64,000 bases of DNA from Nocardia pneumoniae NBRC 100136 (GTDB lineage Bacteria > Actinomycetota > Actinomycetes > Mycobacteriales > Mycobacteriaceae), in contig NZ_BAGF01000025.1 in NCBI RefSeq assembly GCF_000308755.1, forward strand, positions 1 through 64,000, in the 5' to 3' direction. Below the pieces are notes generated by a model, which ran no database searches, had not been told where the DNA came from, and worked only from the letters and a program-made list of their open reading frames with translations. The translations under genes were made by a program, and so were the position numbers. Below, one piece after another: positions 50,096-58,631 of the stretch (the stretch's first letter is position 1; each line of letters opens with the position of its first letter).

Positions 50096-50665
50096 TCACG
50101 CCCAGGGCACCCGGCAGGAATCGGTGCTGAAGCCCTGCGCCGTGATGCCGAGCGCCGAGTAGGACCGGGCGCGTGAGTTCTCCAACGCGATGTGATAGGT
50201 GAGCTCCACGACGCCGGCGCGGCCGAAGCGCCGCTCGAGATCGGCGACCTGCTCGTCGGTGACCGAGGTCGGTGTCGCGGTCATCGCGTCGGCGTAGGCG
50301 ATGGCGGCGCGCTCGTCGTCGGAATACAGCGGTGAGGTGGCGTAGTCGGCGATGTGTTCCAGCCGTTCGGTGTCCAGCTCGCCGAGGCGCATGAGCATGG
50401 CACCGAAGTCGACGCACCACGAGCAGCCGATCGTCCACGCCGTGCGGTAGACCGCGATCTCGCGGATGACGGCGGGCAGGACCTTGCTGGCCTTGTCGAC
50501 CATCGTCTCGTGCACGGCGTTCGCCACGAGCAGCTTGGGATGGTTGGCGGCGACGGCGAACGGCTCCGGCACTTCCCGGAAACGGCGCTTGGCCACCCGG
50601 TACAGCAGCTTGGTCACCGGTCCGGCCTGCTGCGGGGTAACGGCGGCGATGCGAGTGGCGCCCAT
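50096..50665 (-). CDS. Carboxymuconolactone decarboxylase/AhpD-family protein
   Basis: 189 residues. The AhpD-like core contains REIAVYRTAWTIGCSWCVDFGAMLM, with the redox C-x-x-C in CSWC at about residues 81-84, followed by the helix ending in DDERAAIAYADAMTATP. Such proteins act as thiol peroxidase-like or decarboxylase-related enzymes; the C-x-x-C favours a thiol role. GAAGGAGATCGAC precedes the ATG. The AraC regulator on the same strand lies after it, not before it, so control is unclear. Confidence 0.85.
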   Translation of the reverse strand: MGATRIAAVTPQQAGPVTKLLYRVAKRRFREVPEPFAVAANHPKLLVANAVHETMVDKASKVLPAVIREIAVYRTAWTIGCSWCVDFGAMLMRLGELDTERLEHIADYATSPLYSDDERAAIAYADAMTATPTSVTDEQVADLERRFGRAGVVELTYHIALENSRARSYSALGITAQGFSTDSCRVPWA

Positions 50666-50744
50666 GTCGATCTCCTTCGATCAGCGGAAATGGTTCCTAC
50701 TTCTCGGACGAGAGACCGTCCCGGGATGTGATGGGGTCATGGTG

Positions 50745-50822
50745 TGACCCCGCCCACGTGAAACGCGTTCCAATTTCCAGCCTAGCAAGCTGGAGTCGCC
50801 GGTTCGATCCCTCGGGCGTCAT
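50745..50822 (+). other. tRNA-like remnant (weak)
   Basis: CCAGC-CTAGCAA-GCTGG (50777-50793) is a perfect 5-bp stem with a 7-nt loop like an anticodon arm, and GGTTCGATCC follows at 50801, like a T-loop. TGACCCC (50745) nearly pairs with GGCGTCA (50815). The D arm and T stem do not fold, so it is not a working tRNA. It overlaps the end of the AraC gene, whose C-terminus RGIEPATPAC is the kind of peptide read from antisense tRNA. Confidence 0.25.
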
Positions 50823-51564
50823 CGAGTACGACGACCTGGACGCCGGTGGCGAGGAGAGCCGTGGCCGACAGCCCGAACAACGTGTGGAAAGCGTCGCTGA
50901 AATGGGAGGAGCTGGCGAACCCTGCGTCGATCGACGCGACGGTGAGATTCTCGCCCTTGGCGATCGCCCGGCCGACGGCCAGCATCCTGGCCCAGAGGCG
51001 GTAGCGGCGGAACGAGGTCCCCGCCTGCGCCGCGAACAGGTGCCGGAATCGGGACTCCGACAGGTGCGCCGCCGCGGCGAACCGTTCGGCGGTGAACTCG
51101 GTGGCCGGATGCGCCAGCAGAGTCGCCATCGCCGCCGCGACGCGCGGGTCCAGGGATGGACGCGGTGCCGAGCCGACGAGATCCGCCAGCGACCGCGCGT
51201 CGGGCCGGTCGTGGGCCGCTGCCTCCGCCAAGGCGGCCTCGTCCCGGTGATGCAGTCCGAAATCGTCGTCCCACAGTGTCATCCGATCACGGCATGCGCG
51301 TGCTCGAACTGATCCCGGATCGAGGTAGCAGAACATCATCTGGTCGCCGCCCGCGATCAGCCGGTGCGTTCGGCGCGGTGGGATCAGCGCGCTGCGCGCG
51401 GTCCGCGCGACTCCGTCGACCTCCAGGGTGAACGGGGCGTCCACGCCGACGGCCAGGCAGTCCACGGCGGTCGAATGGGCATCGAGGCGCAGGGAAGGTC
51501 CGCGATAGATCGCCTGCCCGGCCCACAGCCACAGCGCCGCGGGCGAGGGAGTGCTCGGCTTCAT
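50782..51564 (-). CDS. AraC-family transcriptional regulator
   Basis: 260 residues. An N-terminal cupin-like sensor part (LEVDGVARTARSALIPPRRTHRLIAGG) is followed by the double helix-turn-helix at about 150-250: FAAAAHLSESRFRHLFAAQAGTSFRRYRLWARM and ASIDAGFASSSHFSDAFHTLFGLS. The last ~10 codons run through a tRNA-like stretch. The target is unknown; the neighbours are a CMD-family gene and a RibD-like reductase. Confidence 0.88.
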   Translation of the reverse strand: MKPSTPSPAALWLWAGQAIYRGPSLRLDAHSTAVDCLAVGVDAPFTLEVDGVARTARSALIPPRRTHRLIAGGDQMMFCYLDPGSVRARACRDRMTLWDDDFGLHHRDEAALAEAAAHDRPDARSLADLVGSAPRPSLDPRVAAAMATLLAHPATEFTAERFAAAAHLSESRFRHLFAAQAGTSFRRYRLWARMLAVGRAIAKGENLTVASIDAGFASSSHFSDAFHTLFGLSATALLATGVQVVVLDDARGIEPATPAC

Positions 51565-51756
51565 CCGGCCATGCTGGCACGCCAGGCCGGAGAGCGTTGT
51601 TCGGTTGTCGCGTTCCCGCCGGGCGACGGTGGCTATCGGCGGGGCCGACCGAGCCGGGTATCGGGGGATCGCCGTTGATCCCCCTCTGGTTCGCCGTTGA
51701 ACCTCGACCCGCGCTAGGCATCGCTGCTGACTGTGTCGGAGGAGAGGGCGCCGGTG

Positions 51757-52389
51757 TTACTGGGTAGCCGCGGGTACTTCGTCGGTGTAGTCCCCGTACT
51801 GCGGCGCGCCTGCGTTGCGGTAGGTGCTGATCACCACGCCGCTGCCGGTCAGGCGGTGGTCGGTGAGCCGGAGTCCGGCGGGCTGGACATCGCTGGTGAA
51901 CAGCCGTTTGCCGGTGCCGAGCAGCACCGGGAAGGTGTACAGATTCAGGGTGTCGACCAGGCCGTTCGCCAGCAGGGTGTGGGCGAGGTTGCCGCTGCCG
52001 TGCACCTGGAGTTCGCGGCCGGGACGCTGCTTCAGCGCGGTCACCTCGGCGACCAGGTCGCCGCGCAGGAGCTGCGTGCCCGCCCAGTCGGCGCGCTCCA
52101 GCGTCGAGGACGCGACGTACTTCGGCAGCGTGTTGAGCTTCGCGGCGATCGGGTTGTCCGGATCGGTGACCTTCGGCCAGTAACCCGCGAAGATCTCGTA
52201 GGTGCGCCGCCCGAGCAGGAACGCGTCGGCCCGCTCGAACACCTCGTCGACGAACGCGCCGAAATCCGCGTCGCCGAACGGCACCGACCACCCGCCGTGG
52301 GGGAATCCGCCGCTGGTGTCCTCCTGCGGCCCACCGGGCGCCTGGCAGACGCCGTCGACGGTGACGAACTGGGTGAGGGACAACTCCAT
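51757..52389 (-). CDS. RibD C-terminal/dihydrofolate-reductase-fold protein
   Basis: 210 residues, a single-domain relative of the RibD reductase domain. It shows LTQFVTVDGVCQAPGGPQED, the FLLGRRTYEIFAGYWPKV nucleotide-binding region and ELQVHGSGNLAHTLLANGLVDTLNLYTFPVLLGTGKRLF. AAAGGAA precedes the ATG at 9 nt. It is a different subgroup from the protein at 30146-30727. The substrate is unknown. Confidence 0.88.
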   Translation of the reverse strand: MELSLTQFVTVDGVCQAPGGPQEDTSGGFPHGGWSVPFGDADFGAFVDEVFERADAFLLGRRTYEIFAGYWPKVTDPDNPIAAKLNTLPKYVASSTLERADWAGTQLLRGDLVAEVTALKQRPGRELQVHGSGNLAHTLLANGLVDTLNLYTFPVLLGTGKRLFTSDVQPAGLRLTDHRLTGSGVVISTYRNAGAPQYGDYTDEVPAATQ

Positions 52390-52583
52390 GACGCGGGGTT
52401 CCTTTCGTCCGTTTCGCCCGCTGGGCGCGGGCCGGTTACCCGTTCCGACGGCGTGGACCAGGGAAACTCATCGCTATTTCCGCTGCTCGTGCCCCGGTGT
52501 GTCGAGCTTGTGCGCCCGGTGCCGTGATGTTTACTCGGTCCGGTCAACCAGAGGTTCGAGTGACGAGTGGAAGCGGAGGAGAC

Positions 52584-52898
52584 ATGGCACTGCCTACCAT
52601 GACCGCAGAGCAGCGCACCGAGGCGTTGGCCAAGGCGGCTGCGGTCCGCAAGGCACGCTCCGAACTGATCGGCAAGGTGAAGGCGGGCAAGGTTTCCGTC
52701 GCCGACCTGCTCAAGAAGGCCGACACCGACGAGCTGGTCAAGAAGACCAAGGTGGCCGCCGTGATCAAGGCCCTGCCCGGCGTCGGCCCGGTGAAAGCCG
52801 CGAAGCTGATGGACCAGGCGGAGATCCCGGAAGATCGCCGCATCGGCGGCCTCGGCGCGCGTCAGCGTGCCGCGCTGCTCGAGGCGCTGAAGGACTGA
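52584..52898 (+). CDS. Actinobacterial integration host factor-like protein (mIHF family)
   Basis: 104-residue basic nucleoid protein. It opens with MALPTMTAEQRTEALAKAAA and has the helix-two-turns-helix DNA-binding segment KALPGVGPVKAAKLMDQAEI (about 65-84), then RIGGLGARQRAALLEAL. The family is essential in mycobacteria, normally beside gmk and the pyr genes. Here it stands alone, and its middle part (ELIGKVKAGKVSVADLLKKAD) departs from the usual LKRGG-type sequence, so it may be a second paralog. GGAGGAG precedes the ATG. Confidence 0.88.
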   Translation: MALPTMTAEQRTEALAKAAAVRKARSELIGKVKAGKVSVADLLKKADTDELVKKTKVAAVIKALPGVGPVKAAKLMDQAEIPEDRRIGGLGARQRAALLEALKD

Positions 52899-52945
52899 CC
52901 AGCGGGAGACGTGCGGCGACCTGGCGTCCGCGGACGCACCGGATC

Positions 52946-52972
52946 ACGCCCGTGGTGATCGCGCACGGGCGT
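52946..52972. terminator. Bidirectional terminator after mIHF-like gene
   Basis: Perfect 9-bp stem ACGCCCGTG and CACGGGCGT with a 9-nt loop, placed between the mIHF-like stop (52898) and the opposing stop at 52995. Confidence 0.75.
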
Positions 52973-52994
52973 CCCGGACAGGGCAGTGCCTCGG

Positions 52995-53537
52995 TCAGCG
53001 GGACGCGCGCGGACGGCGGCGCGGGAAGCGCAGGGTGATCGGCTGCGGGTCCGACAGCGGGAGATCGCCGCGCGGCGGAACGAAGACACAGACCAGCCCG
53101 CCGACGATGAGCAGGAACGCCGCGATCAGGCTGGCCGTGAAGCTGCCCGCGCCCATCTCGGCGGGCTTGTGCAGGGCGTGGTAGAGGAAATGCGGGATGG
53201 CGAAGGTCAGCCAGCCGACGCCCGCCATGCGGGCCGCCGTGGTGCCGTTGACGACCAGCGCGGCGATCGTGACGGCGGTCAGCGCCAGGAAGAATGCCCC
53301 CACGTCGCCGGTCAGATGATGGTTGAAGGGGCCGTCGGCAGCTACCCACCGGACGCCGAAGCCGGGAAAGCTGGTGTACCAGGAGTGCGGCGCCATGGTG
53401 GCCCACAGCCCGACGATCGCGCCCTGCACGGCCAAGATCGCCAGGACGATCCGGGTGACCAGCAGGCGGCGGCGGTACTGCTCGAACCGCATCCGTACCC
53501 GCAGGCCCTCGGAGTTCCCCTCGAGCGAGATCCGCAT
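52995..53537 (-). CDS. Four-helix membrane protein of unknown function
   Basis: 180 residues with about four membrane helices (about 27-47, 75-95, 103-121, 132-152). Between the first two lies APHSWYTSFPGFGVRWVAADGPFNHHLTGD, a conserved-looking motif of polar and aromatic residues. GGAG lies 6 nt before the ATG. No family recognised with confidence. Confidence 0.75.
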   Translation of the reverse strand: MRISLEGNSEGLRVRMRFEQYRRRLLVTRIVLAILAVQGAIVGLWATMAPHSWYTSFPGFGVRWVAADGPFNHHLTGDVGAFFLALTAVTIAALVVNGTTAARMAGVGWLTFAIPHFLYHALHKPAEMGAGSFTASLIAAFLLIVGGLVCVFVPPRGDLPLSDPQPITLRFPRRRPRASR

Positions 53538-53618
53538 CGGCTGCTCCGTTCTGGCCGAACCCGTTCCGACTGTGTGCAGTCACGGTAAGTCGGACGATCC
53601 GTCACAGGCAATAGTGAG

Positions 53619-54458
53619 TCAGGCCAAGAGGGAGGTTGTGCCTGGTTCGGCGCGGATCCGTTCGGGGGCGCTGTAGACGTTCATGGTGTCGCCGCGCAGG
53701 AAGCCGACCAGGGTGAGTCCGGCGTCGGCGGCGAGGTCGACCGCCAGCGAACTCGGCGCCGAGACCGCGCCGAGCATCGGGATACCGGCCATGACGGCCT
53801 TCTGGACCAGTTCGAACGAGGCGCGCCCGCTCACGATCAGCACCAGATCGTGTGCGGGAACGCGGTTTTCCCGCAGCGCCCAGCCGATCACCTTGTCCAC
53901 GGCGTTGTGCCTGCCGATGTCCTCGCGGACCGCGAGCGCGGTGCCGTCGGCGGTGAACAGCCCCGCGGCGTGCAGTCCGCCGGTGGCGTCGAACACGGAT
54001 TGGCGGTCCCGAAGGCTGTCGGGCATGGCGGCCAGCACGCGTGTGTCCACCGCTGGGCCGTCATTCGGCAGCGGGAACCGGGTGCGGGTGCGCACGTCGT
54101 CCAGGGCGGTCTTGCCGCACAGGCCGCACGCGCCGGTGGTCGGGAAGGCGCGGGTGGGCACCGGGACCGGTGTGCGCAGGGTGACGTCCAGGACGTTGTA
54201 GGTGTTGTGTCCCTGGTCGTCGGTGCCAGCGCAGTAGCGGGCGGCGACGATGTCGTCGGCGGAACCGATCATGGCTTCGCTCAGCAGGAATCCGTGCACC
54301 AGGTCGATGTCGTTGCCCGGCGTGCGCATGGTGACGGTCAGCGAGTGTCCGTCGATGCGGATCTCCAGGGGTTCTTCGACCGCGAGGGTGTCCGGACGCT
54401 GGATTTCTCCGGTGGGTGAGATGCGGCGCATCCGGCGGCGGGCGGTGACCCGGCTCAT
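53619..54458 (-). CDS. fdhD: Formate dehydrogenase accessory protein FdhD
   Basis: Sulfurtransferase that passes sulfur from a cysteine desulfurase to the molybdenum cofactor, needed for active formate dehydrogenase. The 279-residue protein contains the reactive C-x-x-C as GACGLCGK (about 115-122), FLLSEAMI and GRHNAVDKVIG. The start ATG overlaps the stop of the oxidoreductase gene by ATGA, so enzyme and maturation factor are translated together. Confidence 0.95.
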   Translation of the reverse strand: MSRVTARRRMRRISPTGEIQRPDTLAVEEPLEIRIDGHSLTVTMRTPGNDIDLVHGFLLSEAMIGSADDIVAARYCAGTDDQGHNTYNVLDVTLRTPVPVPTRAFPTTGACGLCGKTALDDVRTRTRFPLPNDGPAVDTRVLAAMPDSLRDRQSVFDATGGLHAAGLFTADGTALAVREDIGRHNAVDKVIGWALRENRVPAHDLVLIVSGRASFELVQKAVMAGIPMLGAVSAPSSLAVDLAADAGLTLVGFLRGDTMNVYSAPERIRAEPGTTSLLA

Positions 54459-56752
54459 GAGGAACTCGGCTCGAAGCGGACGGTGACCGCTTTGGCGACG
54501 GGCGTATTCGATCGCGCCGCGACGTGGTCCAGCGGGACCAAGGGGTTGGTCTCGGGGTAGTAGGCGGCGGCGTTGCCGCGCGGGGTGGGGTAGGAGACCA
54601 GGCGGAAGCCTTCGACGCGGCGTTCGGTGCCGTCGGTCCACTCGGAGACCACGTCGACCAGGTCGCCGTCGGCGAAGCCGAACGCGGTGATGTCCTCGGG
54701 GTGCACGAGCACCACTTTGCGTCCGCCGTGCACGCCGCGGTAACGGTCGTCGAGCCCGTAGATGGTGGTGTTGTACTGGTCGTGGCTGCGCAGCGTCTGC
54801 AGGATCAGCCTGCCCTCCGGCACCGGCAGCCAGGTGAGCTCGTTGACGGCGAAGTTGGCCTTGCCGGTGGCGGTGCGGAATTCGCGGGCATCGCGCGGCG
54901 GATGTGGGAGCTGGAATCCGTTGCGCTGCCGGACCTTGGTGTTGTAATCCGCGCAGCCGGGCACCACACGGGAGATGGCGTCGCGGATGGCGTCGTAGTC
55001 CTGAGCGAATCGCGCCCACGGCACCGGATGGTCCGCGCCCAACAACGCTCGCGCGAGTTCGCAGACGATCGCGACCTCGCTGCGGAGTTGGTCGCTGACC
55101 GGCTTCAGCCGTCCGGTGGACAGATGCACCATCGACATCGAATCCTCCACCGACACTTGCTGTTTGGCGCCGTCCGGGGCCAGGTCGAGGTCGGTGCGGC
55201 CGAGGGTGGGCAGGATCAGCGCGGTGCGGCCGTGCACGACGTGACTGCGGTTGAGTTTGGTGGAGATCTGCACGGTGAGCGCGCAGCCGCGCAGCGCGGC
55301 CTCGGTCACCGCGGTGTCGGGGGTGGCGGCCACGAAGTTGCCGCCCATGCCGACGAAGACTTTCGCGCGACCGTCGCGCATGGCGCGGATGGCCGCGACC
55401 GTGTCGAGGCCGTGCTCACGAGGGCTGGTGATGCCGAACTCGGCGTCGAGGGCGTCGAGGAAGGTGGCGGGCATCTTCTCCCAGATGCCCATGGTGCGAT
55501 CGCCTTGGACGTTCGAGTGGCCGCGCACCGGGCACACGCCCGCGCCCGGTTTGCCGATCATTCCGCGCAGGAGCAGCAGGTTCGTGGCCTCCTCGATCGT
55601 CGCCACGGCATGGGTCTGCTGGGTGAGGCCCATCGCCCAGCAGATGATGATGTGCTTCGATCGCGCGAACAGGTCAGCGGTGTGCTCCAGTTCCGCCCTG
55701 CTCAGGCCGGTCGCCGCCAGGGCGGTGTGGAAATCGACCGCGCGGACGTGCTTTTCGTATTCGGCGTAGCCAGCGCAGTGGGCGTCGACGAACTCGCGGT
55801 CGACCACCGTTCCCGGCGCCCGGTCCTCGGCTTCCAGCAGCAGGCGGCCGAGCGCCTGGAACAGCGCCATATCCCCGCCGAGCCGGATCTGCAAGAAGTC
55901 GTCGGCGATCGGCACGCCGGTGGTGAGACCCTTGACCGTCTGCGGATCGCGGAAGCCGAGCAGCCCGGTCTCCGGCAGCGGGTTCACCGCGATGATCCGG
56001 GCGCCTGTGGCCTTCGCGCCCGCCAGTGCGCTGAGCATGCGCGGATGGTTGGTGCCCGGGTTCTGGCCCGCGACGATGATCAGGTCCGCTTTTTCGAAGT
56101 CATCGATGGAGACCGAGCCCTTGCCGATCCCGATCGAACTCGACAGCGCGGCGCCGGAGGACTCGTGACACATGTTCGAGCAGTCCGGCAGGTTGTTGGT
56201 GCCGAAGCTGCGCACCAGCAGCTGGTAGAGGAACGCGGTCTCGTTGCTGGTGCGGCCGGAGGTGTAGAAGACGGCCTCGTCGGGTGAATCCAGACCGCGC
56301 AGGGTGTCCGCGATCAACCGGTAGGCGTCCTCCCAGGCGATCGGCGAATAGTGGGTGTCGCCGGGTCGCAGCACCATCGGATTGGTCAACCGGCCCTGCT
56401 GCCCCAGCCAATACCCCGACTTGTCGCTCAGGTCCGCGATCGAGTGCGTGGCGAAGAACTCGGGAGTCACCGTGCGGAGCGTGGCCTCTTCCGCGACCGC
56501 CTTGGCGCCGTTCTCGCAGAACTCCGCAGGTCTGCGATGACCGCTGGGCTCCGGCCAGGCGCAGCCGGGGCAGTCGAAGCCGTGCACCTGATTGACCCGT
56601 GCGAGAGTCCGGGCGGTCCGGATGACACCCATCTCCTCGACCGAGCGCTTCAACGCCACCGCCACCGCGGTGACCCCCGCGGCCTGCCCCTTGGGCGGCG
56701 TCACGGTCACCTCGGACTCGTCGATGTCCCGGCTCGGCCCGTTTCGATGCAT
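54455..56752 (-). CDS. Molybdopterin oxidoreductase, FdhF/YdeP type
   Basis: 765-residue member of the DMSO-reductase superfamily, the single-subunit formate dehydrogenase-like group. Motifs are HGFDCPGCAWPEP (C-x2-C near residue 60, without the usual four-Cys Fe-S motif), FYTSGRTSNETAFLYQLL, NMCHESSG, GQNPGTNHPRM, RGMIGKPGAGVCPVRGHSNVQGDRTMG and the C-terminal RSHDQYNTTIYGL dinucleotide site. C-H-E-S-S near residue 194 supplies the probable metal ligand region. Formate is a plausible substrate given fdhD, but acid-resistance YdeP proteins are also alike. The frame is open to 57058; ATG 56752 avoids implausible N-terminal sequence. Confidence 0.9.
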   Translation of the reverse strand: MHRNGPSRDIDESEVTVTPPKGQAAGVTAVAVALKRSVEEMGVIRTARTLARVNQVHGFDCPGCAWPEPSGHRRPAEFCENGAKAVAEEATLRTVTPEFFATHSIADLSDKSGYWLGQQGRLTNPMVLRPGDTHYSPIAWEDAYRLIADTLRGLDSPDEAVFYTSGRTSNETAFLYQLLVRSFGTNNLPDCSNMCHESSGAALSSSIGIGKGSVSIDDFEKADLIIVAGQNPGTNHPRMLSALAGAKATGARIIAVNPLPETGLLGFRDPQTVKGLTTGVPIADDFLQIRLGGDMALFQALGRLLLEAEDRAPGTVVDREFVDAHCAGYAEYEKHVRAVDFHTALAATGLSRAELEHTADLFARSKHIIICWAMGLTQQTHAVATIEEATNLLLLRGMIGKPGAGVCPVRGHSNVQGDRTMGIWEKMPATFLDALDAEFGITSPREHGLDTVAAIRAMRDGRAKVFVGMGGNFVAATPDTAVTEAALRGCALTVQISTKLNRSHVVHGRTALILPTLGRTDLDLAPDGAKQQVSVEDSMSMVHLSTGRLKPVSDQLRSEVAIVCELARALLGADHPVPWARFAQDYDAIRDAISRVVPGCADYNTKVRQRNGFQLPHPPRDAREFRTATGKANFAVNELTWLPVPEGRLILQTLRSHDQYNTTIYGLDDRYRGVHGGRKVVLVHPEDITAFGFADGDLVDVVSEWTDGTERRVEGFRLVSYPTPRGNAAAYYPETNPLVPLDHVAARSNTPVAKAVTVRFEPSSS

Positions 56753-56847
56753 GCCGCCATTGTGCTCCCGGTCCGTGCGGGCCGGGGGCCGGGGCGGAGC
56801 TCCATCACACATGTCCGAGTGTGCGCACGGGGCAGCACGAGCACCGA

Positions 56848-56867
56848 ATATCACATCTGTGTGATAT
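56848..56867. promoter_or_regulatory. Operator palindrome of the toxin-antitoxin pair
   Basis: ATATCACA-TCTG-TGTGATAT, 8-bp perfect arms, 9 bp before the toxin start. Its position over the likely promoter fits autorepression by the antitoxin, alone or with the toxin. Confidence 0.75.
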
Positions 56868-56876
56868 TGTTGGCGG

Positions 56877-57233
56877 GTGCTGTACGAGATCCTCGCGGAA
56901 CCTGAGGTAGTCGAGTTTCTGTACCGCCTGGACCCCGCCAGCCGTGCGGCGGCAGACCATCGCGCTGGACTCCTCGCCGAACTCGGTCCGCGACTCGGGG
57001 AACCGTACAGCCGCTTCCTTGGCGATGGAGTGCGCGAACTGAGGTTCGTTCTCTCCACCAGTCAACAAGCGCGCATTACCTACTGGTTCCCGGGCGGGCA
57101 GGTGATCATCATGCTCACTGCATTCACAAAACAGCGGCAGCGGGAATCCGGCGAGGTGGAGCGGGCAAAGCAGGTGCGGAAGGTCTGCGAAACGGAGCAT
57201 GACAGGACTTACCAGCACATCATCACGCTGTAG
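56877..57233 (+). CDS. RelE/HigB-type toxin
   Basis: 118-residue protein of the RelE/HigB (phage-derived Gp49-like) superfamily, probably an mRNA-cleaving toxin. It has LAEPEVVEFLYRLDP, LGDGVRELRF, QQARITYWFPGGQVIIMLTAFTKQRQ, where the central R-x-x-Y and K-x-x-x segments are typical. GTG start close to a palindromic operator. Toxin-first order matches higBA. It is followed 19 bp on by the antitoxin gene. Confidence 0.88.
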   Translation: MLYEILAEPEVVEFLYRLDPASRAAADHRAGLLAELGPRLGEPYSRFLGDGVRELRFVLSTSQQARITYWFPGGQVIIMLTAFTKQRQRESGEVERAKQVRKVCETEHDRTYQHIITL

Positions 57234-57252
57234 AAAGGAGACCTACGTTCCG

Positions 57253-57537
57253 ATGATCACGCAAGAGGAATTCGACCGTCGTACCGCTGAACAACGAGCA
57301 ACCCCCGAATACCAGCAGGCGTACCGCAATGCTGAGATTGCCTACCGGGTGGGGAAGATGGTGCGAGAAGAGCGAGAAGCCAGGGGTTGGACCCAAATCG
57401 AGCTAGCCGCACGTTCCGGGCTGAAGCAGCACGCGATCTCGCGCCTGGAGGCTGGGGATGTGGTACCGACACTCACCACCCTGGAAAAGATTGCGCAAGC
57501 CTTCGGTGGGCATGTGCACGTGAACATTGCGGCATAG
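57253..57537 (+). CDS. HigA-type XRE antitoxin
   Basis: 94-residue helix-turn-helix protein. The XRE domain is at about 34-90: VREEREARGWTQIELAARSG, ISRLEAGDVVPTLTTLEKIAQAFG. AAAGGAG lies 12 nt before the ATG, somewhat far. The pairing with the RelE-like gene, same strand and short gap, gives the antitoxin role. Confidence 0.88.
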   Translation: MITQEEFDRRTAEQRATPEYQQAYRNAEIAYRVGKMVREEREARGWTQIELAARSGLKQHAISRLEAGDVVPTLTTLEKIAQAFGGHVHVNIAA

Positions 57538-57701
57538 CAAGTCTGCTGATCGCCGCCAGGTTCTCAGAAGGCCAGAATGGTTGCGCTAGTGCGTGATTCT
57601 TCGTCGCGCGCGAAGTCGGACGGGGCGGTCGCAACGCACGCGGGCTTGACCTGCTGTATCTACACATTGCCGCGTAGGCGGCTGAATTGGCCGACAAAGC
57701 A

Positions 57702-58079
57702 TCAACGACCGAGGGTCTTGAACCAGAAATCGAATTCAGCTGGCGAGAACATCCGGCCATCGGTGCAACCGGATGCCCATCGGGCGTAGGTGTTCTCGGG
57801 CTGGACCGTGATCACGTCGACGACTTTCACCAGCTCGGCAGGAACGTCCGCGCCGAAGTGCCGCGAATTGGGGACGATCACGGCATCGACATCGATCCGC
57901 CGGACCACGTTCAGGAGGCGGCTCAACGGGCAATCGGTCTTGGGGCCGAAAACCACCGTCTTCGCCAGTTCGTACCCGAGTCGTTTTGCGAGGCTGCGGA
58001 TTTGGATCTCGTCCCAGGTCTGGGACACACCGGAGACATCTCGGCGCAGGTACCCGATCGCCGTTGGCCGTGGTCTCAT
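57702..58079 (-). CDS. Resolvase-like small protein
   Basis: 125 residues resembling the N-terminal catalytic domain of serine recombinases: IGYLRRDVSG, QIRSLAKRLGYELAKTVVFG, RRIDVDAVIVPNSRHFG. It lacks a recombinase DNA-binding C-terminal domain, and the usual Y-x-R-V-S start is Y-L-R-R-D-V-S, so the catalytic Ser is not certain. Stand-alone proteins of this kind seem frequent in Nocardia. Active recombination is doubtful. GAGGTGG precedes the ATG. Confidence 0.7.
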   Translation of the reverse strand: MRPRPTAIGYLRRDVSGVSQTWDEIQIRSLAKRLGYELAKTVVFGPKTDCPLSRLLNVVRRIDVDAVIVPNSRHFGADVPAELVKVVDVITVQPENTYARWASGCTDGRMFSPAEFDFWFKTLGR

Positions 58080-58270
58080 ACGCCACCTCGCTCGTAGTCG
58101 TTGGCTGGCGGCCCGGAGCCGGGTCTACCCACCGGCCCCGAGCGCCTGGCCCCAGAGGTTATGGAGCCGAAATCCTGTCGATCTACGAACTTGTGGAAAC
58201 TTGCGCACAATCTCTGAACAGCTCGCTATGAGCGCATCCGCCATGGATCATGGGCTGTGTGGATGCAAGT

Positions 58271-58284
58271 AGTTACTAGTTACT
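58271..58284. promoter_or_regulatory. Direct repeat before DUF6879 cassette
   Basis: AGTTACT twice in direct succession, 17 bp before the ATG at 58302. It could be a binding site for the XRE regulator of this cassette. The evidence is only position and repetition. Confidence 0.3.
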
Positions 58285-58301
58285 GGATTGGGGGCAAGAG
58301 C

Positions 58302-58631
58302 ATGTATTTACGGTTTCTGGGCAAGGGTGGCTCCGACAAGACGGGGTGCCCGGCGTTGTATGCCACCGACCACGGTAGTTACGTCGCCCAGGGTTGGCGG
58401 ACCGGCCACCTCGGCACGGTGGAGATACCGCACCTGTTGACCGGCTTCGCGGAGCCGGGCACCTTCATCGGGACGCTGATGACTGACACGGGCCGGGGTA
58501 CGTTCAGGTTGACGGGTCGGCCGATCACCGATCGTGAAACGCTGAACCAGCTGACCTTGGAAGATGACGAGGAAGCCATCGAAGTGCCGAAGGCTGAGAG
58601 GAACTACTACGGTGGAATTTCGGTCGAATGA
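58302..58631 (+). CDS. Small protein at head of DUF6879 cassette
   Basis: 109 residues, acidic, no signal peptide or membrane helix. It starts MYLRFLGKGGSDKTGCPALY, a pattern I associate with small proteins found beside DUF6879 genes. Its last 20 bases overlap the start of the next gene, so they form one operon. Function unknown. Confidence 0.8.
   Translation: MYLRFLGKGGSDKTGCPALYATDHGSYVAQGWRTGHLGTVEIPHLLTGFAEPGTFIGTLMTDTGRGTFRLTGRPITDRETLNQLTLEDDEEAIEVPKAERNYYGGISVE

Noticed and set aside
49894..50130. 78-codon frame upstream of the CMD-family gene
   Set aside because: Pro/Arg-rich, no ribosome site, overlaps the start of the opposing membrane-protein gene.
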